In this document: piece after piece, positions 54,490-62,834 of the stretch
Position numbering within the stretch: position 1 is the first letter of the stretch
Layout of the letters: the number at the start of each line of letters is the position of its first letter
Origin: G965195345 sp965277775
GTDB taxonomy: Bacteria; Pseudomonadota; Gammaproteobacteria; CAKMZV01
Direction: 5' to 3'
NCBI GenBank assembly: GCA_965277775.1
Contig: OZ255843.1
Span: 558,001 to 622,000, forward strand
Length of the DNA: 64,000 bases
Program-made: the position numbers and the translations under genes
The notes under the pieces: generated by a model
What the model was told of the DNA's origin: nothing
What the model saw: only the letters and a program-made list of their open reading frames with translations
Databases searched by the model: none

Positions 54490-55587
54490 TCAAGAAGGGT
54501 CTATTTTACCACGTCTAAAGAAGTCCTCACCCAAGACAAACCTTCGCCAGCCACTGCTGAGTTTTGAACGCTCTGGATCACAGATGAAATGATACAACAC
54601 CTCTTTGCCCGCTATTTCAGAGCCCTTTAGGCCAATGGCTTGACCTTTGCTTTCTAAAACGCGTTGCAGTTGTTTGATTTGCGCCCGTTCGCTGTCGGTT
54701 GGTCTATCAAATGCTTTAGGCAAACACAGTTGCTCATGCGACATCTGCTCCGCTTCCTGCCAAGCCTGTTTGAGTGAGGATTTTTGAGCATTATCTAAAT
54801 ACCAGTAGTGTTTGATTGGTTCTGAGTTTGACGCTTGCGCAAAAAATATCAACGCTTTAGTTCGCAAAATGCGGGAAGGTGCTTGATTGAGCAGCTTGGC
54901 TTGTTGATCGCGCCAAATCGCCAAAACCTGTAATTTCAATTGCGTTCTGGGGGTGGCTTCATAGGATTCCCGAGAAAGCTTCCACCAAAGCTGTTCTTTG
55001 GGCGTTACCGTCATAAATTGGCGACAAACTTCTTGCATTTCCTCTGCAACGGCTTGCAATGCTTCTGGCGACAAATGCTGCAAAACATATTGATATAAAC
55101 GGGCTAACTGTTTGGCATCTTGCACGGCATAATTTATTTGCTCTGAGCTCAAAGGCCGAATACGCCAATCTGATTGCTGGTGTGCTTTGTCCATTTTGAC
55201 CTGCAAACAAAGTTCGACCGCTTTGGAAAAGCCAATTTGCACGCCCTTCCCCAGCAATATCATGGCAACTTGCACATCAAATGAGCGGTCTGGCACACTG
55301 TCGGTTAGGTTTTGCCAAATTTCAAAATCTTGGCTGGGCGAAAAAAAGACTAATTGCTGACACAGGGTTAGGTTTTGCAAAAATTCTGCAATGTGATCTT
55401 GAATGTCTTCTGCCAAAACATCCACCACAGCGGTCCATTCCAGCGTTGCAATTTGGATCAAACACAGTTTTGAATAATAAGTACTGCGTCGGTGGAATTC
55501 AAAATCAACCGCCAACCACGATTGTTCTTGGCATAAAAGCAAGAGATCATTTAATTCTGCTTCTGTGGTAATAATATTGTTTAACAA
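54490..55587 (-). CDS. rnd: Ribonuclease D
   Basis: A 365-residue DEDDy exonuclease in tRNA maturation. Exo motifs are VDFEFHRRSTYY (Asp, Glu), LVFFSPSQDFEIW (Asp) and INYAVQDAKQLARLY (Tyr, Asp); an HRDC-type helical domain follows (about 210-290). Somewhat divergent but full length. Located alone between fbp and a DUF1697 gene. Confidence 0.92.
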   Translation of the reverse strand: MLNNIITTEAELNDLLLLCQEQSWLAVDFEFHRRSTYYSKLCLIQIATLEWTAVVDVLAEDIQDHIAEFLQNLTLCQQLVFFSPSQDFEIWQNLTDSVPDRSFDVQVAMILLGKGVQIGFSKAVELCLQVKMDKAHQQSDWRIRPLSSEQINYAVQDAKQLARLYQYVLQHLSPEALQAVAEEMQEVCRQFMTVTPKEQLWWKLSRESYEATPRTQLKLQVLAIWRDQQAKLLNQAPSRILRTKALIFFAQASNSEPIKHYWYLDNAQKSSLKQAWQEAEQMSHEQLCLPKAFDRPTDSERAQIKQLQRVLESKGQAIGLKGSEIAGKEVLYHFICDPERSKLSSGWRRFVLGEDFFRRGKIDPS

Positions 55588-55628
55588 GGCGCATCCTCAT
55601 TTTGGTTTTGGTAACAGCTCATAGTGAT

Positions 55629-56180
55629 TCAGTCCTCCAGTGACAGAGTTAGAATTTTATCGATGGTTCGTGCATTTCTTGCCGTGGTCGGGACCCCCAA
55701 TGCTCGGTCGATTTTGGCGGCTAATTTTGACCGACCCATGCCATTGGGGGTATGAAGATAAAATTGCTTGTTCACTAAGGTAAATTGTTCACCTGATGTG
55801 GCTAAGGCTTGCAAAGGTTCAATCATGCTCGCCGTTAGTTCGGCCTCAGTAAAATAATAGTGCACGTCTTTAGCTGACTGATCCGCATAAGGATTGTTGA
55901 TCATTGCTTGCCTCAGTTTTTCAATGGCCAATGTCATGATCAACACCTCAAACCCTGACCGTTCTAAGATCGTTTGTTTTAAACGCTGATTAAAACTTTC
56001 AATGGATGCCCCCGAATAATCAAATAGCACATTGCCCGATTGAATATAAGTTTTGATGTTTTTTGCACCACATTCACCTGCATAAGCTTTTAGATCCTGC
56101 ATGGCTAATAGTCGATGGCCACCGACGTTTATACCGCGCAATAAGGCGACATAGCTGTATGCGTTCTTAGTTGGACTCAT
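55629..56180 (-). CDS. DUF1697 protein
   Basis: A 183-residue member of an uncharacterised family. Signatures are YVALLRGINVGGHRLLAMQDLKAY near the start and the DFSGA/Q-SGNVLF-type strand (YIQSGNVLFDYSG), ending with RSKLAAKIDRALGVPTTARNARTIDKI. A Met at 56180 gives the standard N-terminus; the longer open frame overlaps the upstream gene. Function unknown. Confidence 0.88.
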   Translation of the reverse strand: MSPTKNAYSYVALLRGINVGGHRLLAMQDLKAYAGECGAKNIKTYIQSGNVLFDYSGASIESFNQRLKQTILERSGFEVLIMTLAIEKLRQAMINNPYADQSAKDVHYYFTEAELTASMIEPLQALATSGEQFTLVNKQFYLHTPNGMGRSKLAAKIDRALGVPTTARNARTIDKILTLSLED

Positions 56181-57018
56181 CGGCTTCGCCATGGTCTGTG
56201 TGAACGTCCTCAAAGTATCTTTCAAATTGATAAAAACTCGGGCATTGATCGAGGTATTCAAAAACACCTTGGTCGGCAATGCCTTGCGCCGCTTGAATAA
56301 ACGCACCAAAAGCGGCGCGTGCCAATGATGAACCCACGCTGATTCGTTGCACGCCCAACTGCCTTAGCGCTTGAACGGTATCGCCTTTAGAACATAGGGC
56401 ACTGACGGGGCAATCCACTTCTCGCACCAAGGTCGCAAGCTCTGCTTGGTTTAATCCAGGTGCAAACAAAACATCCGCGCCCACTTCTTGAAAAGCCTGC
56501 AATCGTCGAATCGTATCTTTGAGGTCAACCCGACCTTGTAAGAAATTTTCTGACCGCGCTGTGAGCATAAATGGGAAAGGCAATTGGTTTTTTGCCTCTA
56601 CCGCAGCTTGAATCCGTTCTACTGCCATATCAAAATCATAAATGGGGGATGACTCATACCCAGTGGCATCTTCAATCGAAGCACCAACCAATCCGAGTTC
56701 TGCAGCAGATTGAATCGTGTGGTAAACGCCGCTTGGGTCATCGGCATAACCATTTTCTAAATCGGCACTGATGGGCAGAGGCGTCGATTCGACAATGGCC
56801 AATGCATTTTTCAATACGGCTTCTTTGGAGACCTGTTGTCGCCCATCCATTTGCCCCTCGGTAAAAGCAAATCCAGCACTGGTGGTTGCCAATGCTGAAA
56901 ATCCCATTTGAGTTAAAATTTTAGCCGATCCTGCATGCCATGGATTGGGCATAACAAAGGGCTTGGATTGCTTGTGTAGCGCACAAAATCGTTGCGCCTT
57001 CTGTAATTGTGATGCCAT
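56167..57018 (-). CDS. Isocitrate lyase/PEP mutase family protein
   Basis: A 283-residue TIM-barrel protein: MPNPWHAGSAKILTQMGFSALATTSAGFA and the metal-binding ISADLENGYADDP and GASIEDATG blocks are typical of the oxaloacetate hydrolase/PEP mutase side of the superfamily. True isocitrate lyase motif KKCGH is absent. Such proteins cleave or rearrange C-C or P-C bonds; the substrate is unknown. It overlaps the DUF1697 start by 14 bases. Confidence 0.88.
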   Translation of the reverse strand: MASQLQKAQRFCALHKQSKPFVMPNPWHAGSAKILTQMGFSALATTSAGFAFTEGQMDGRQQVSKEAVLKNALAIVESTPLPISADLENGYADDPSGVYHTIQSAAELGLVGASIEDATGYESSPIYDFDMAVERIQAAVEAKNQLPFPFMLTARSENFLQGRVDLKDTIRRLQAFQEVGADVLFAPGLNQAELATLVREVDCPVSALCSKGDTVQALRQLGVQRISVGSSLARAAFGAFIQAAQGIADQGVFEYLDQCPSFYQFERYFEDVHTDHGEADESN

Positions 57019-57072
57019 GCGATTGATCAGCCCTTGTCGTATATTTTTTGATTATGACGCATCTGTCAGACC

Positions 57073-57597
57073 CTAAGCACAATTTAAACCGTAAAAGGAA
57101 ACCCCATGTGCGTTGGTCTCTATTTTTTCAAATCCAATCTGTCGTAATAATTTAGAGGAAGCGACATTGTCGGCCTCTACCCCACCCACCAGCTGATTGA
57201 CGGCGGTTGAGGTTTTGCACCATGCGATCAACCCGTTGAGTACTTCTCTAGCATAGCCTTTGCGCCAGTAGGATTGTCCCAGAAAATAGCCCAAATGAAC
57301 GGTTTTATTGTCGCCTTCGTGCAAAAAAACACAACCCATGATTGTTGCAGAATCCCGCGATTGGATGATCAATAAATGTGATTCAAATCGCATTTTTTTC
57401 AACCACTGGCGTGCCTTGTCCATGGTGTTTATGTTATGAAAATACCCTGGCAATGGCTGCACCACCTCATCGGATAACAAACCTATGATTCTTTGCAAGA
57501 AGGCTTCTTCGCTCAAATCTTCAACCAATACTGCCGCCACACCTTGTAATTTCAAGCGTTCGGTTGAAAAACCACAGGTGGCTAATGTCTCTAACAT
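57073..57597 (-). CDS. GNAT family N-acetyltransferase (RimJ-like)
   Basis: A 174-residue acetyltransferase. The acetyl-CoA region is visible as GYFLGQSYWRKGYAREVLNGLI, followed by VEADNVASSKLLRQIGFEKIE, as in RimJ/RimL-type enzymes. The target, a protein N-terminus or small molecule, is unknown. Divergent from dnaG with 135 bases between starts. Confidence 0.85.
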   Translation of the reverse strand: MLETLATCGFSTERLKLQGVAAVLVEDLSEEAFLQRIIGLLSDEVVQPLPGYFHNINTMDKARQWLKKMRFESHLLIIQSRDSATIMGCVFLHEGDNKTVHLGYFLGQSYWRKGYAREVLNGLIAWCKTSTAVNQLVGGVEADNVASSKLLRQIGFEKIETNAHGVSFYGLNCA

Positions 57598-57732
57598 CGC
57601 TTTATACTCATCTTTTTATCTTCATACTTGCACTCTATTGGATCGGAAATTAGTTCGACTGAAAATTCGGGGCATAATAACACAGAACGCTCGCACAAAA
57701 AACATCTGATTTATGTGCCGTATAATACGCCC

Positions 57733-59484
57733 ATGGCAAGATTCTCACAAACATTCATCGATCAACTCCTATCCAAAGTTGACATTATCGATCTGATCAA
57801 TCAACGGGTCGCCTTGAAGAAACAAGGCAATAATTATGTAGCTTGTTGCCCATTTCACGCTGAAAAAACGCCTTCTTTTAGCGTCAATCAAAGCAAACAA
57901 TTTTTCCACTGCTTTGGCTGTGGCGTCAGCGGCAGTGCCCTGAGTTTTTTAATGCAATACGATAACCTCAGTTTTCCAGAAGCCGTCGAATCATTGGCAG
58001 AAACACTCGGCGTCAGTCTGCCCCAAACCAGCCAGACTCAACAATACGACATTTCAGCCAACGAGGTTTTACAACGCTGTGCCCGATTTTATCAGCAACA
58101 ATTGAGTCAGCATGATGGGGTCATACTTTATGCAGCCCAGCGCGGTTTAGACGATCAGATTATGGCGCAGTTTCAATTGGGTTATGCGCCCGAGAAGTGG
58201 CAATCGATCGGTGAAGCTCTGGGTAAAGATGCCGCACTGCAAAAAGTGTTATTCGACAGTGGCATGCTCATTAAGAGCGCCCAAGGCCATTACGATCGGT
58301 TTCGACACCGATTAATGTTTCCACTGCACAATCGTCGTGGCAAGGTCATCGGTTTTGGCGGACGCGTCATCAATAAGGAAGATCAGCCTAAATACTTAAA
58401 CTCGCCTGAATCCCCATGGTTTCATAAAAGTAATGAGCTGTACGGCTTTTATCAGCTATTACAAAACAACCGCAATCCACCCTGGATATTGGTGACAGAA
58501 GGTTATATGGATGTGCTAAGTTTGGTACAACACGGGGTCCATAACGTTGTTGCGACCATGGGCACCGCCTTAACGGCTGAACATTTAACCCAGCTATTTA
58601 GAGTCACAGAAAAAGTAATTTTGGCCTTTGATGGCGATGCCGCTGGCATTCAAGCCACTGACAAAGCGCTTAGCCACCTGCTACCGCTGTTGGAAGATGG
58701 GCATCAATTGGCTTTTTTCACTGTGCCCGAAGGCGATGACCCCGACTCGCTCATTCGCAATATTGGCGCACAAGCATTCAATCAAAAAATTGCCGAAGCG
58801 CGTTCGCTCACCGAATACTTTATTCACATAATTTCACGAACTTGTGACCCAGAGAATCCCGCAGACATCCCCAGAATTTTCAGCTTGGCGCGTCCCATTA
58901 TTCAAGCCACAAAAGAGCTCAGCGCTTGGCGAATTGCCTTAATCGCCGCGCTGGCCAAAATGATTGGATTGGAGCGTCATCGTGTGGAAAAAAATCTTAA
59001 TCTCAAGCAAGCCAAATCCTATGAGACTGAGCCACTACCTGAACAAACACTGAATAAAACGAAAAATTTACAAGTCAGACAACTCATCCAATTGGTGCTA
59101 CATTTTCCCAACATTGCCACCGAGTTGGTTAAACGCTTACCCGAAGCCAATCATCTTCCAGGATTAAACATTTTGAGAACGCTTTGTCAGCAAGCCACAA
59201 CAACAGACGACATATCGGGCGCAGCTTTGATAGAACATTGGCGCGAAGACACCGCAGTTTATCCGCATCTTGTTAATCTATTCAATCAGCCTTGCTATTT
59301 AACAGAACAACAAGCCGCGCTCGAAGAGGCTTCAGGTTTGGTATTGCTCATTGAAAAAGCCCTAAACAATGCCGAATTGGAAAGATTGAAGCAAATGGTG
59401 GACCAAAAAGGGCTGTACAGCTTATCGGAGGCTGAGAAAACCCGTTACTTGGAACTTTCGCACAAAGGTCGCCGTATTCGTTAA
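57733..59484 (+). CDS. dnaG: DNA primase
   Basis: A 583-residue replication primase. The zinc-binding domain shows CPFHAEKTPSF and HCFGCG, the TOPRIM core includes LVTEGYMDVLSLVQHGV and AFDGDAAG, and the C-terminal third is the DnaB-interaction domain. The frame is open from 57628, but homologues start at MARFSQTFIDQLL, the ATG at 57733. TATAAT at 57721-57726 is so close to this ATG that a leaderless message is possible. rpsU and rpoD, usual neighbours, are absent. Confidence 0.95.
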   Translation: MARFSQTFIDQLLSKVDIIDLINQRVALKKQGNNYVACCPFHAEKTPSFSVNQSKQFFHCFGCGVSGSALSFLMQYDNLSFPEAVESLAETLGVSLPQTSQTQQYDISANEVLQRCARFYQQQLSQHDGVILYAAQRGLDDQIMAQFQLGYAPEKWQSIGEALGKDAALQKVLFDSGMLIKSAQGHYDRFRHRLMFPLHNRRGKVIGFGGRVINKEDQPKYLNSPESPWFHKSNELYGFYQLLQNNRNPPWILVTEGYMDVLSLVQHGVHNVVATMGTALTAEHLTQLFRVTEKVILAFDGDAAGIQATDKALSHLLPLLEDGHQLAFFTVPEGDDPDSLIRNIGAQAFNQKIAEARSLTEYFIHIISRTCDPENPADIPRIFSLARPIIQATKELSAWRIALIAALAKMIGLERHRVEKNLNLKQAKSYETEPLPEQTLNKTKNLQVRQLIQLVLHFPNIATELVKRLPEANHLPGLNILRTLCQQATTTDDISGAALIEHWREDTAVYPHLVNLFNQPCYLTEQQAALEEASGLVLLIEKALNNAELERLKQMVDQKGLYSLSEAEKTRYLELSHKGRRIR

Positions 59485-59489
59485 GGATG

Positions 59490-59506
59490 CTTCCTAACTG
59501 AGGAAG
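59490..59506. terminator. Hairpin between convergent dnaG and garR-like genes
   Basis: CTTCCT-AACTG-AGGAAG is a perfect 6-bp stem in the 30-base gap between two convergent genes. No T run is present, so confidence is low. Confidence 0.4.
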
Positions 59507-59514
59507 TGGCAAAG

Positions 59515-60399
59515 CTATCCGGTGTGTTTATGAATCACCCTTGAATCCTGTCCGCCTTCCCCAAGCGCAACCATTTGTTGCAGCTTTTCTAAGCCCAGCT
59601 CCGTACCTTGTAACGATAAGTTGAGGCGCGCCATTTCTTTGGCGACAATGTTTAAATCCTTCAGGTGCAGTTGACTCATAAAACCGGCTGAATAATCCCC
59701 TGCCATCATCTTAGGCGCATGAAACTCCAAAGCTCGGCAAGCGGCCATTCCACCTGACAATGCTTGTCTAACCGCTTCCACATCCACTTCGCTTTTTTCA
59801 GCAAAGCGCAGCGCCTCAGCCACACCATTGATGATTTGCACCACCAGCATTTGATTACACGCCTTTGCCACCTGTCCAGCGCCCGTCGATCCAATATGGG
59901 TGATGGTTTTCCCCATACATTCAAATAAGGGACGCGCACGTTCCAAATCTGATTCAGAACCGCCGACCATGATAGATAATATGCCTTCAACCGCGCCAAT
60001 TTCTCCGCCTGAAACCGGCGCATCGAGCATTGTGATGCCCTGCAGCTTGAGACGCTCGGAAAACTGACGCGTCTCGTGCGGACTGATGGTGCTCATATCA
60101 ATCACCAGACTACCCGAACGCATGGATTGTGCCGCACCATTATCAGAAAACAGCACCTCTGCCACATCGGGGGTATCCGACACAATGGTAATGAGCACAT
60201 CGGCTTGTAAGCCGACCTTTAGCGGGCTGTCAAGCAATTCACCTCCCGCATCAACAAAGCTCTGACAGCGTTTGGGGCGACGCGCATAACCCGTCACCTC
60301 ATAGCCCTTGTTCAAAAGATTCTTTGCCATGGGTAAGCCCATAATGCCTAGACCAATAAAACCAATTTTTGGTTGTCGATTATCTGCTTGTTGGGACAT
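59515..60399 (-). CDS. 2-hydroxy-3-oxopropionate (tartronate semialdehyde) reductase-like
   Basis: A 294-residue beta-hydroxyacid dehydrogenase. It has the FIGLGIMGLPMA NAD motif, the LDAPVSGGEIGAVEGILSIM substrate block and the catalytic Lys in GQVAKACNQMLVVQ. It is closer to GarR by pattern than the copy at 18973. It would reduce tartronate semialdehyde to D-glycerate and may serve glyoxylate use with the glycolate oxidase. It stands alone here. Confidence 0.88.
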   Translation of the reverse strand: MSQQADNRQPKIGFIGLGIMGLPMAKNLLNKGYEVTGYARRPKRCQSFVDAGGELLDSPLKVGLQADVLITIVSDTPDVAEVLFSDNGAAQSMRSGSLVIDMSTISPHETRQFSERLKLQGITMLDAPVSGGEIGAVEGILSIMVGGSESDLERARPLFECMGKTITHIGSTGAGQVAKACNQMLVVQIINGVAEALRFAEKSEVDVEAVRQALSGGMAACRALEFHAPKMMAGDYSAGFMSQLHLKDLNIVAKEMARLNLSLQGTELGLEKLQQMVALGEGGQDSRVIHKHTG

Positions 60400-60472
60400 A
60401 AAATATGCTCCTAAGTGTCTGTGATTTTGAGAGCAGACCCAAATAAAGCAAAATCACTTTATTGTTTTTGCT

Positions 60473-61153
60473 CTATTTTTCGTTTGAACTGCTAGGCATA
60501 TCCTCTACAGCATGTGGTCCATCTACGGCGACCAACAACTTGGTAAATTTTTCTTTATTATCATTATTGGCTGTTTCAAAGACAGCACACTTTGACCATC
60601 CATCGCCGAATATCTTTCTGTTCATCCACTGATCTCTGGCCTCAATTAGATGTCGCGTCTCCTCAGTCTGTGTTTCTTTGTCAACGTTGGTGTACCAAAC
60701 TGAAGCCAGTAGAACCTTATAGACAAATTTACAATGACTCTTTGATATAATCCATGTATTACTATTCATATTTTGCAATCTTTTTGCATCTTTTAAAATG
60801 GCATTGTGAGCCATTATAGAATTTAATTTACCATTCCTGGCATTACCCCGTTTAATTTTCTTGGCTTCAACGATCAATATTGATGAGTTTTTGTCTTTGT
60901 CTGTTAATTTGATGGCTGCGTCCAATCTTTCTTTACTATCTTCGTAAATCCGCATTTCAGTCCAAGCGGAAACATTATCAAAACCATTATTTCGTCTCAC
61001 TGCTTCAATGAAATGACTGACAAAGTTATATTCGTGAATGCCATCGTCTGAATACTTTGGTAGATAGTCCTCACGCATTTGGTTATGAATTTTCAGTGCC
61101 ATCGTGCAAGCATCCTTAACCAGCTCAACAATACTATCATTTTCTTTAGTCAT
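60473..61153 (-). CDS. Orphan protein with PD-(D/E)XK nuclease-like core
   Basis: A 226-residue protein I do not recognise by family. The middle shows a PD-(D/E)XK-like core: WTEMRIY (Glu66), RLDAAIKL (Asp78) and ILIVEAKKI (Glu96, Lys98), then helices. The core layout occurs in restriction and repair nucleases and in Fokl-like domains. A GGGAG ribosome site is well placed before the ATG. It is rich in Lys, Asn and A/T-ending codons, unlike garR and pcm nearby, suggesting transfer. A strong terminator isolates it from pal. Function unknown; a defence or modification role is possible. Confidence 0.6.
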   Translation of the reverse strand: MTKENDSIVELVKDACTMALKIHNQMREDYLPKYSDDGIHEYNFVSHFIEAVRRNNGFDNVSAWTEMRIYEDSKERLDAAIKLTDKDKNSSILIVEAKKIKRGNARNGKLNSIMAHNAILKDAKRLQNMNSNTWIISKSHCKFVYKVLLASVWYTNVDKETQTEETRHLIEARDQWMNRKIFGDGWSKCAVFETANNDNKEKFTKLLVAVDGPHAVEDMPSSSNEK

Positions 61154-61201
61154 CTTATGATCTCCCTTGTTTGTTAATTATTAATTGCGAAAATCTAAGT
61201 C

Positions 61202-61231
61202 AAAAAAAACCCGCAAATGCGGGTTTTTTTT
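61202..61231. terminator. Bidirectional intrinsic terminator after pal
   Basis: Eight A, CCCGCA, two-base loop AA, TGCGGG, eight T: a symmetric 14-bp stem with T runs on both strands. On the minus strand it follows the pal stop by about 30 bases and precedes the orphan gene. Confidence 0.9.
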
Positions 61232-61259
61232 GAATGTAAAAACAATTTACAACCAAACT

Positions 61260-61823
61260 CTAATCGGAGTACTTAAACTGAGCTCTGCGATTTTGTGACC
61301 AGCAACTTTCATCGTGGCAAGTGGCAATTGGTTCCAATTCGCCGTAACTGACCACACTCAAGCGAGAGGGGTCAATGCCTTGATTGATGATCAAAAAGTC
61401 AAAAGCTTGGTTAGCACGACGTTCACCCAAAGACAAGTTGTATTCGCTGCTGCCTCTTTCATCACAATGTCCTTGGATTTCAGCTTTAACACTTGGGTTA
61501 TTGCGCAAGAATTCAGCGTGTGATTCTAATACGGCTCTGGCATCATCATCTAATTCAGCAGAATTGAAGGCAAACTTAGAATTGAGATTACTCATTTTTT
61601 CAAGTTCTGCAACATAAGCCAATCGCTCTTCTTCTGTTTCAAAGCGACTGTCTGAAGATAATTTCAACACATCATCTAAGCTAACGCTGCTTGCAGAGCC
61701 AGATGCAGAATCGCCGCCGCTCACTGAAGTCGCAGCATCATCGGTTTCGGTTTCTTTGACATTATCGCCACAAGCAACAACACTCAATAATAAGAATATG
61801 CTTAATAATAATTTTAAATTCAT
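61260..61823 (-). CDS. pal: Peptidoglycan-associated lipoprotein (Pal/OmpA-like)
   Basis: A 187-residue outer membrane lipoprotein. The lipobox is VVAC with Cys18, followed by a short acidic and Ser/Gly-rich linker. The OmpA-like domain has FAFNSAELDDDARAVLESHA, GHCDERGSSEYNLSLGERRA and a late QNRRAQF, where Asp and Arg bind diaminopimelate. This is Pal by pattern, but tolB, tolA and ybgF/cpoB neighbours are not here. Either Pal is moved from the tol operon or this is a second Pal-like lipoprotein. The ATG is 131 bases from pcm. Confidence 0.85.
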   Translation of the reverse strand: MNLKLLLSIFLLLSVVACGDNVKETETDDAATSVSGGDSASGSASSVSLDDVLKLSSDSRFETEEERLAYVAELEKMSNLNSKFAFNSAELDDDARAVLESHAEFLRNNPSVKAEIQGHCDERGSSEYNLSLGERRANQAFDFLIINQGIDPSRLSVVSYGELEPIATCHDESCWSQNRRAQFKYSD

Positions 61824-61954
61824 GGTTATCTCGTTTGTATAAAAGTTAATAAAATAATGGTTTAGTTATATTTTAACAACAAATCGCCACCCTGTTGTTT
61901 TAACACCACAGCTATTCTATCAAATAAAACGCACAAAATACAAATAAAACGCAT

Positions 61955-62596
61955 TTAAAAGACAAATTTAGTTCTTTTTGTGGGTTTTTTAAGGGGTTGA
62001 ACATCTGTTTCAAACAATGTTTGTTTGACAAATTCCTTTTGATTTCGTTTAACCAAAACCGCCTTAACCAATGATCCTTCTTGCTCAAACACAAATAATC
62101 TGCCTTGGTCTTTCAAGCTTTTGAGCCACTGTTCTGGACATATTTCGGTTGAGCCAGAAGCCACAATCACGTCAAATTCTCCTTTTATTTGTTCTGAGAA
62201 CCCGCAACCCAACTTTAACTGGACATTTTTGCACTTGCCTAAGTTTAACTCTGCCATTTGATGGATTTTTTCAGAAATTTCAAAGGCCACCACTTTTTTG
62301 GCCAATAAAGCAATCAAAGCCACAAGATAGCCACTGCCTGCGCCAATGACCAATGCCCTGTCGGTGTCCTTTATTTGCAAACTTTGAACAATGTGGGCTT
62401 CAACCTTTGGCGTCAACATACATTCGCCTTCCGCCAAAGGCAAGCAGACATCAGCAAACGCCATCTCTTGCTGATCGGCGCTGACAAACTGTTCCCTTGG
62501 CAATTCAAACAACAAATCTAAGGTTCTTTGGTCCAACACATTCCATGTGCGAATTTGTTGTTGAATCATGTTGGCGCGTGCTTTTTCAAAATCCAT
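61955..62596 (-). CDS. pcm: Protein-L-isoaspartate O-methyltransferase family protein
   Basis: A 213-residue SAM methyltransferase. Residues 1-30 (MDFEKARANMIQQQIRTWNV...) match the short PCMT-like subfamily near tolC in other Gammaproteobacteria; the SAM motif is VIGAGSGYLVALIALL (about 82-97) and the acidic post-motif is AFEISEK. It would methylate damaged isoaspartyl residues. The central motif differs slightly from classic Pcm, and a paralogous role is possible. Confidence 0.85.
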   Translation of the reverse strand: MDFEKARANMIQQQIRTWNVLDQRTLDLLFELPREQFVSADQQEMAFADVCLPLAEGECMLTPKVEAHIVQSLQIKDTDRALVIGAGSGYLVALIALLAKKVVAFEISEKIHQMAELNLGKCKNVQLKLGCGFSEQIKGEFDVIVASGSTEICPEQWLKSLKDQGRLFVFEQEGSLVKAVLVKRNQKEFVKQTLFETDVQPLKKPTKRTKFVF

Positions 62597-62834
62597 AATT
62601 AAACCGTTTTTGATGAAGTGTTTGAACGCCTATTATACTGTGCAACTGTGCCAAACTAAAAGACTTGGTTGATAATTCCTTCAACTCAAAACGCAGAATG
62701 GACTTTATGGTGTCAAAACTGCGCCATCAATTCAAGGATTCGGTTTGTGATAAACCCCGTTTTAAATGCTTTGCGAGTAAAATAGTGATTTTTATAATTC
62801 AAATTCTAATAATAGATTTTCATAATAAATCAAA

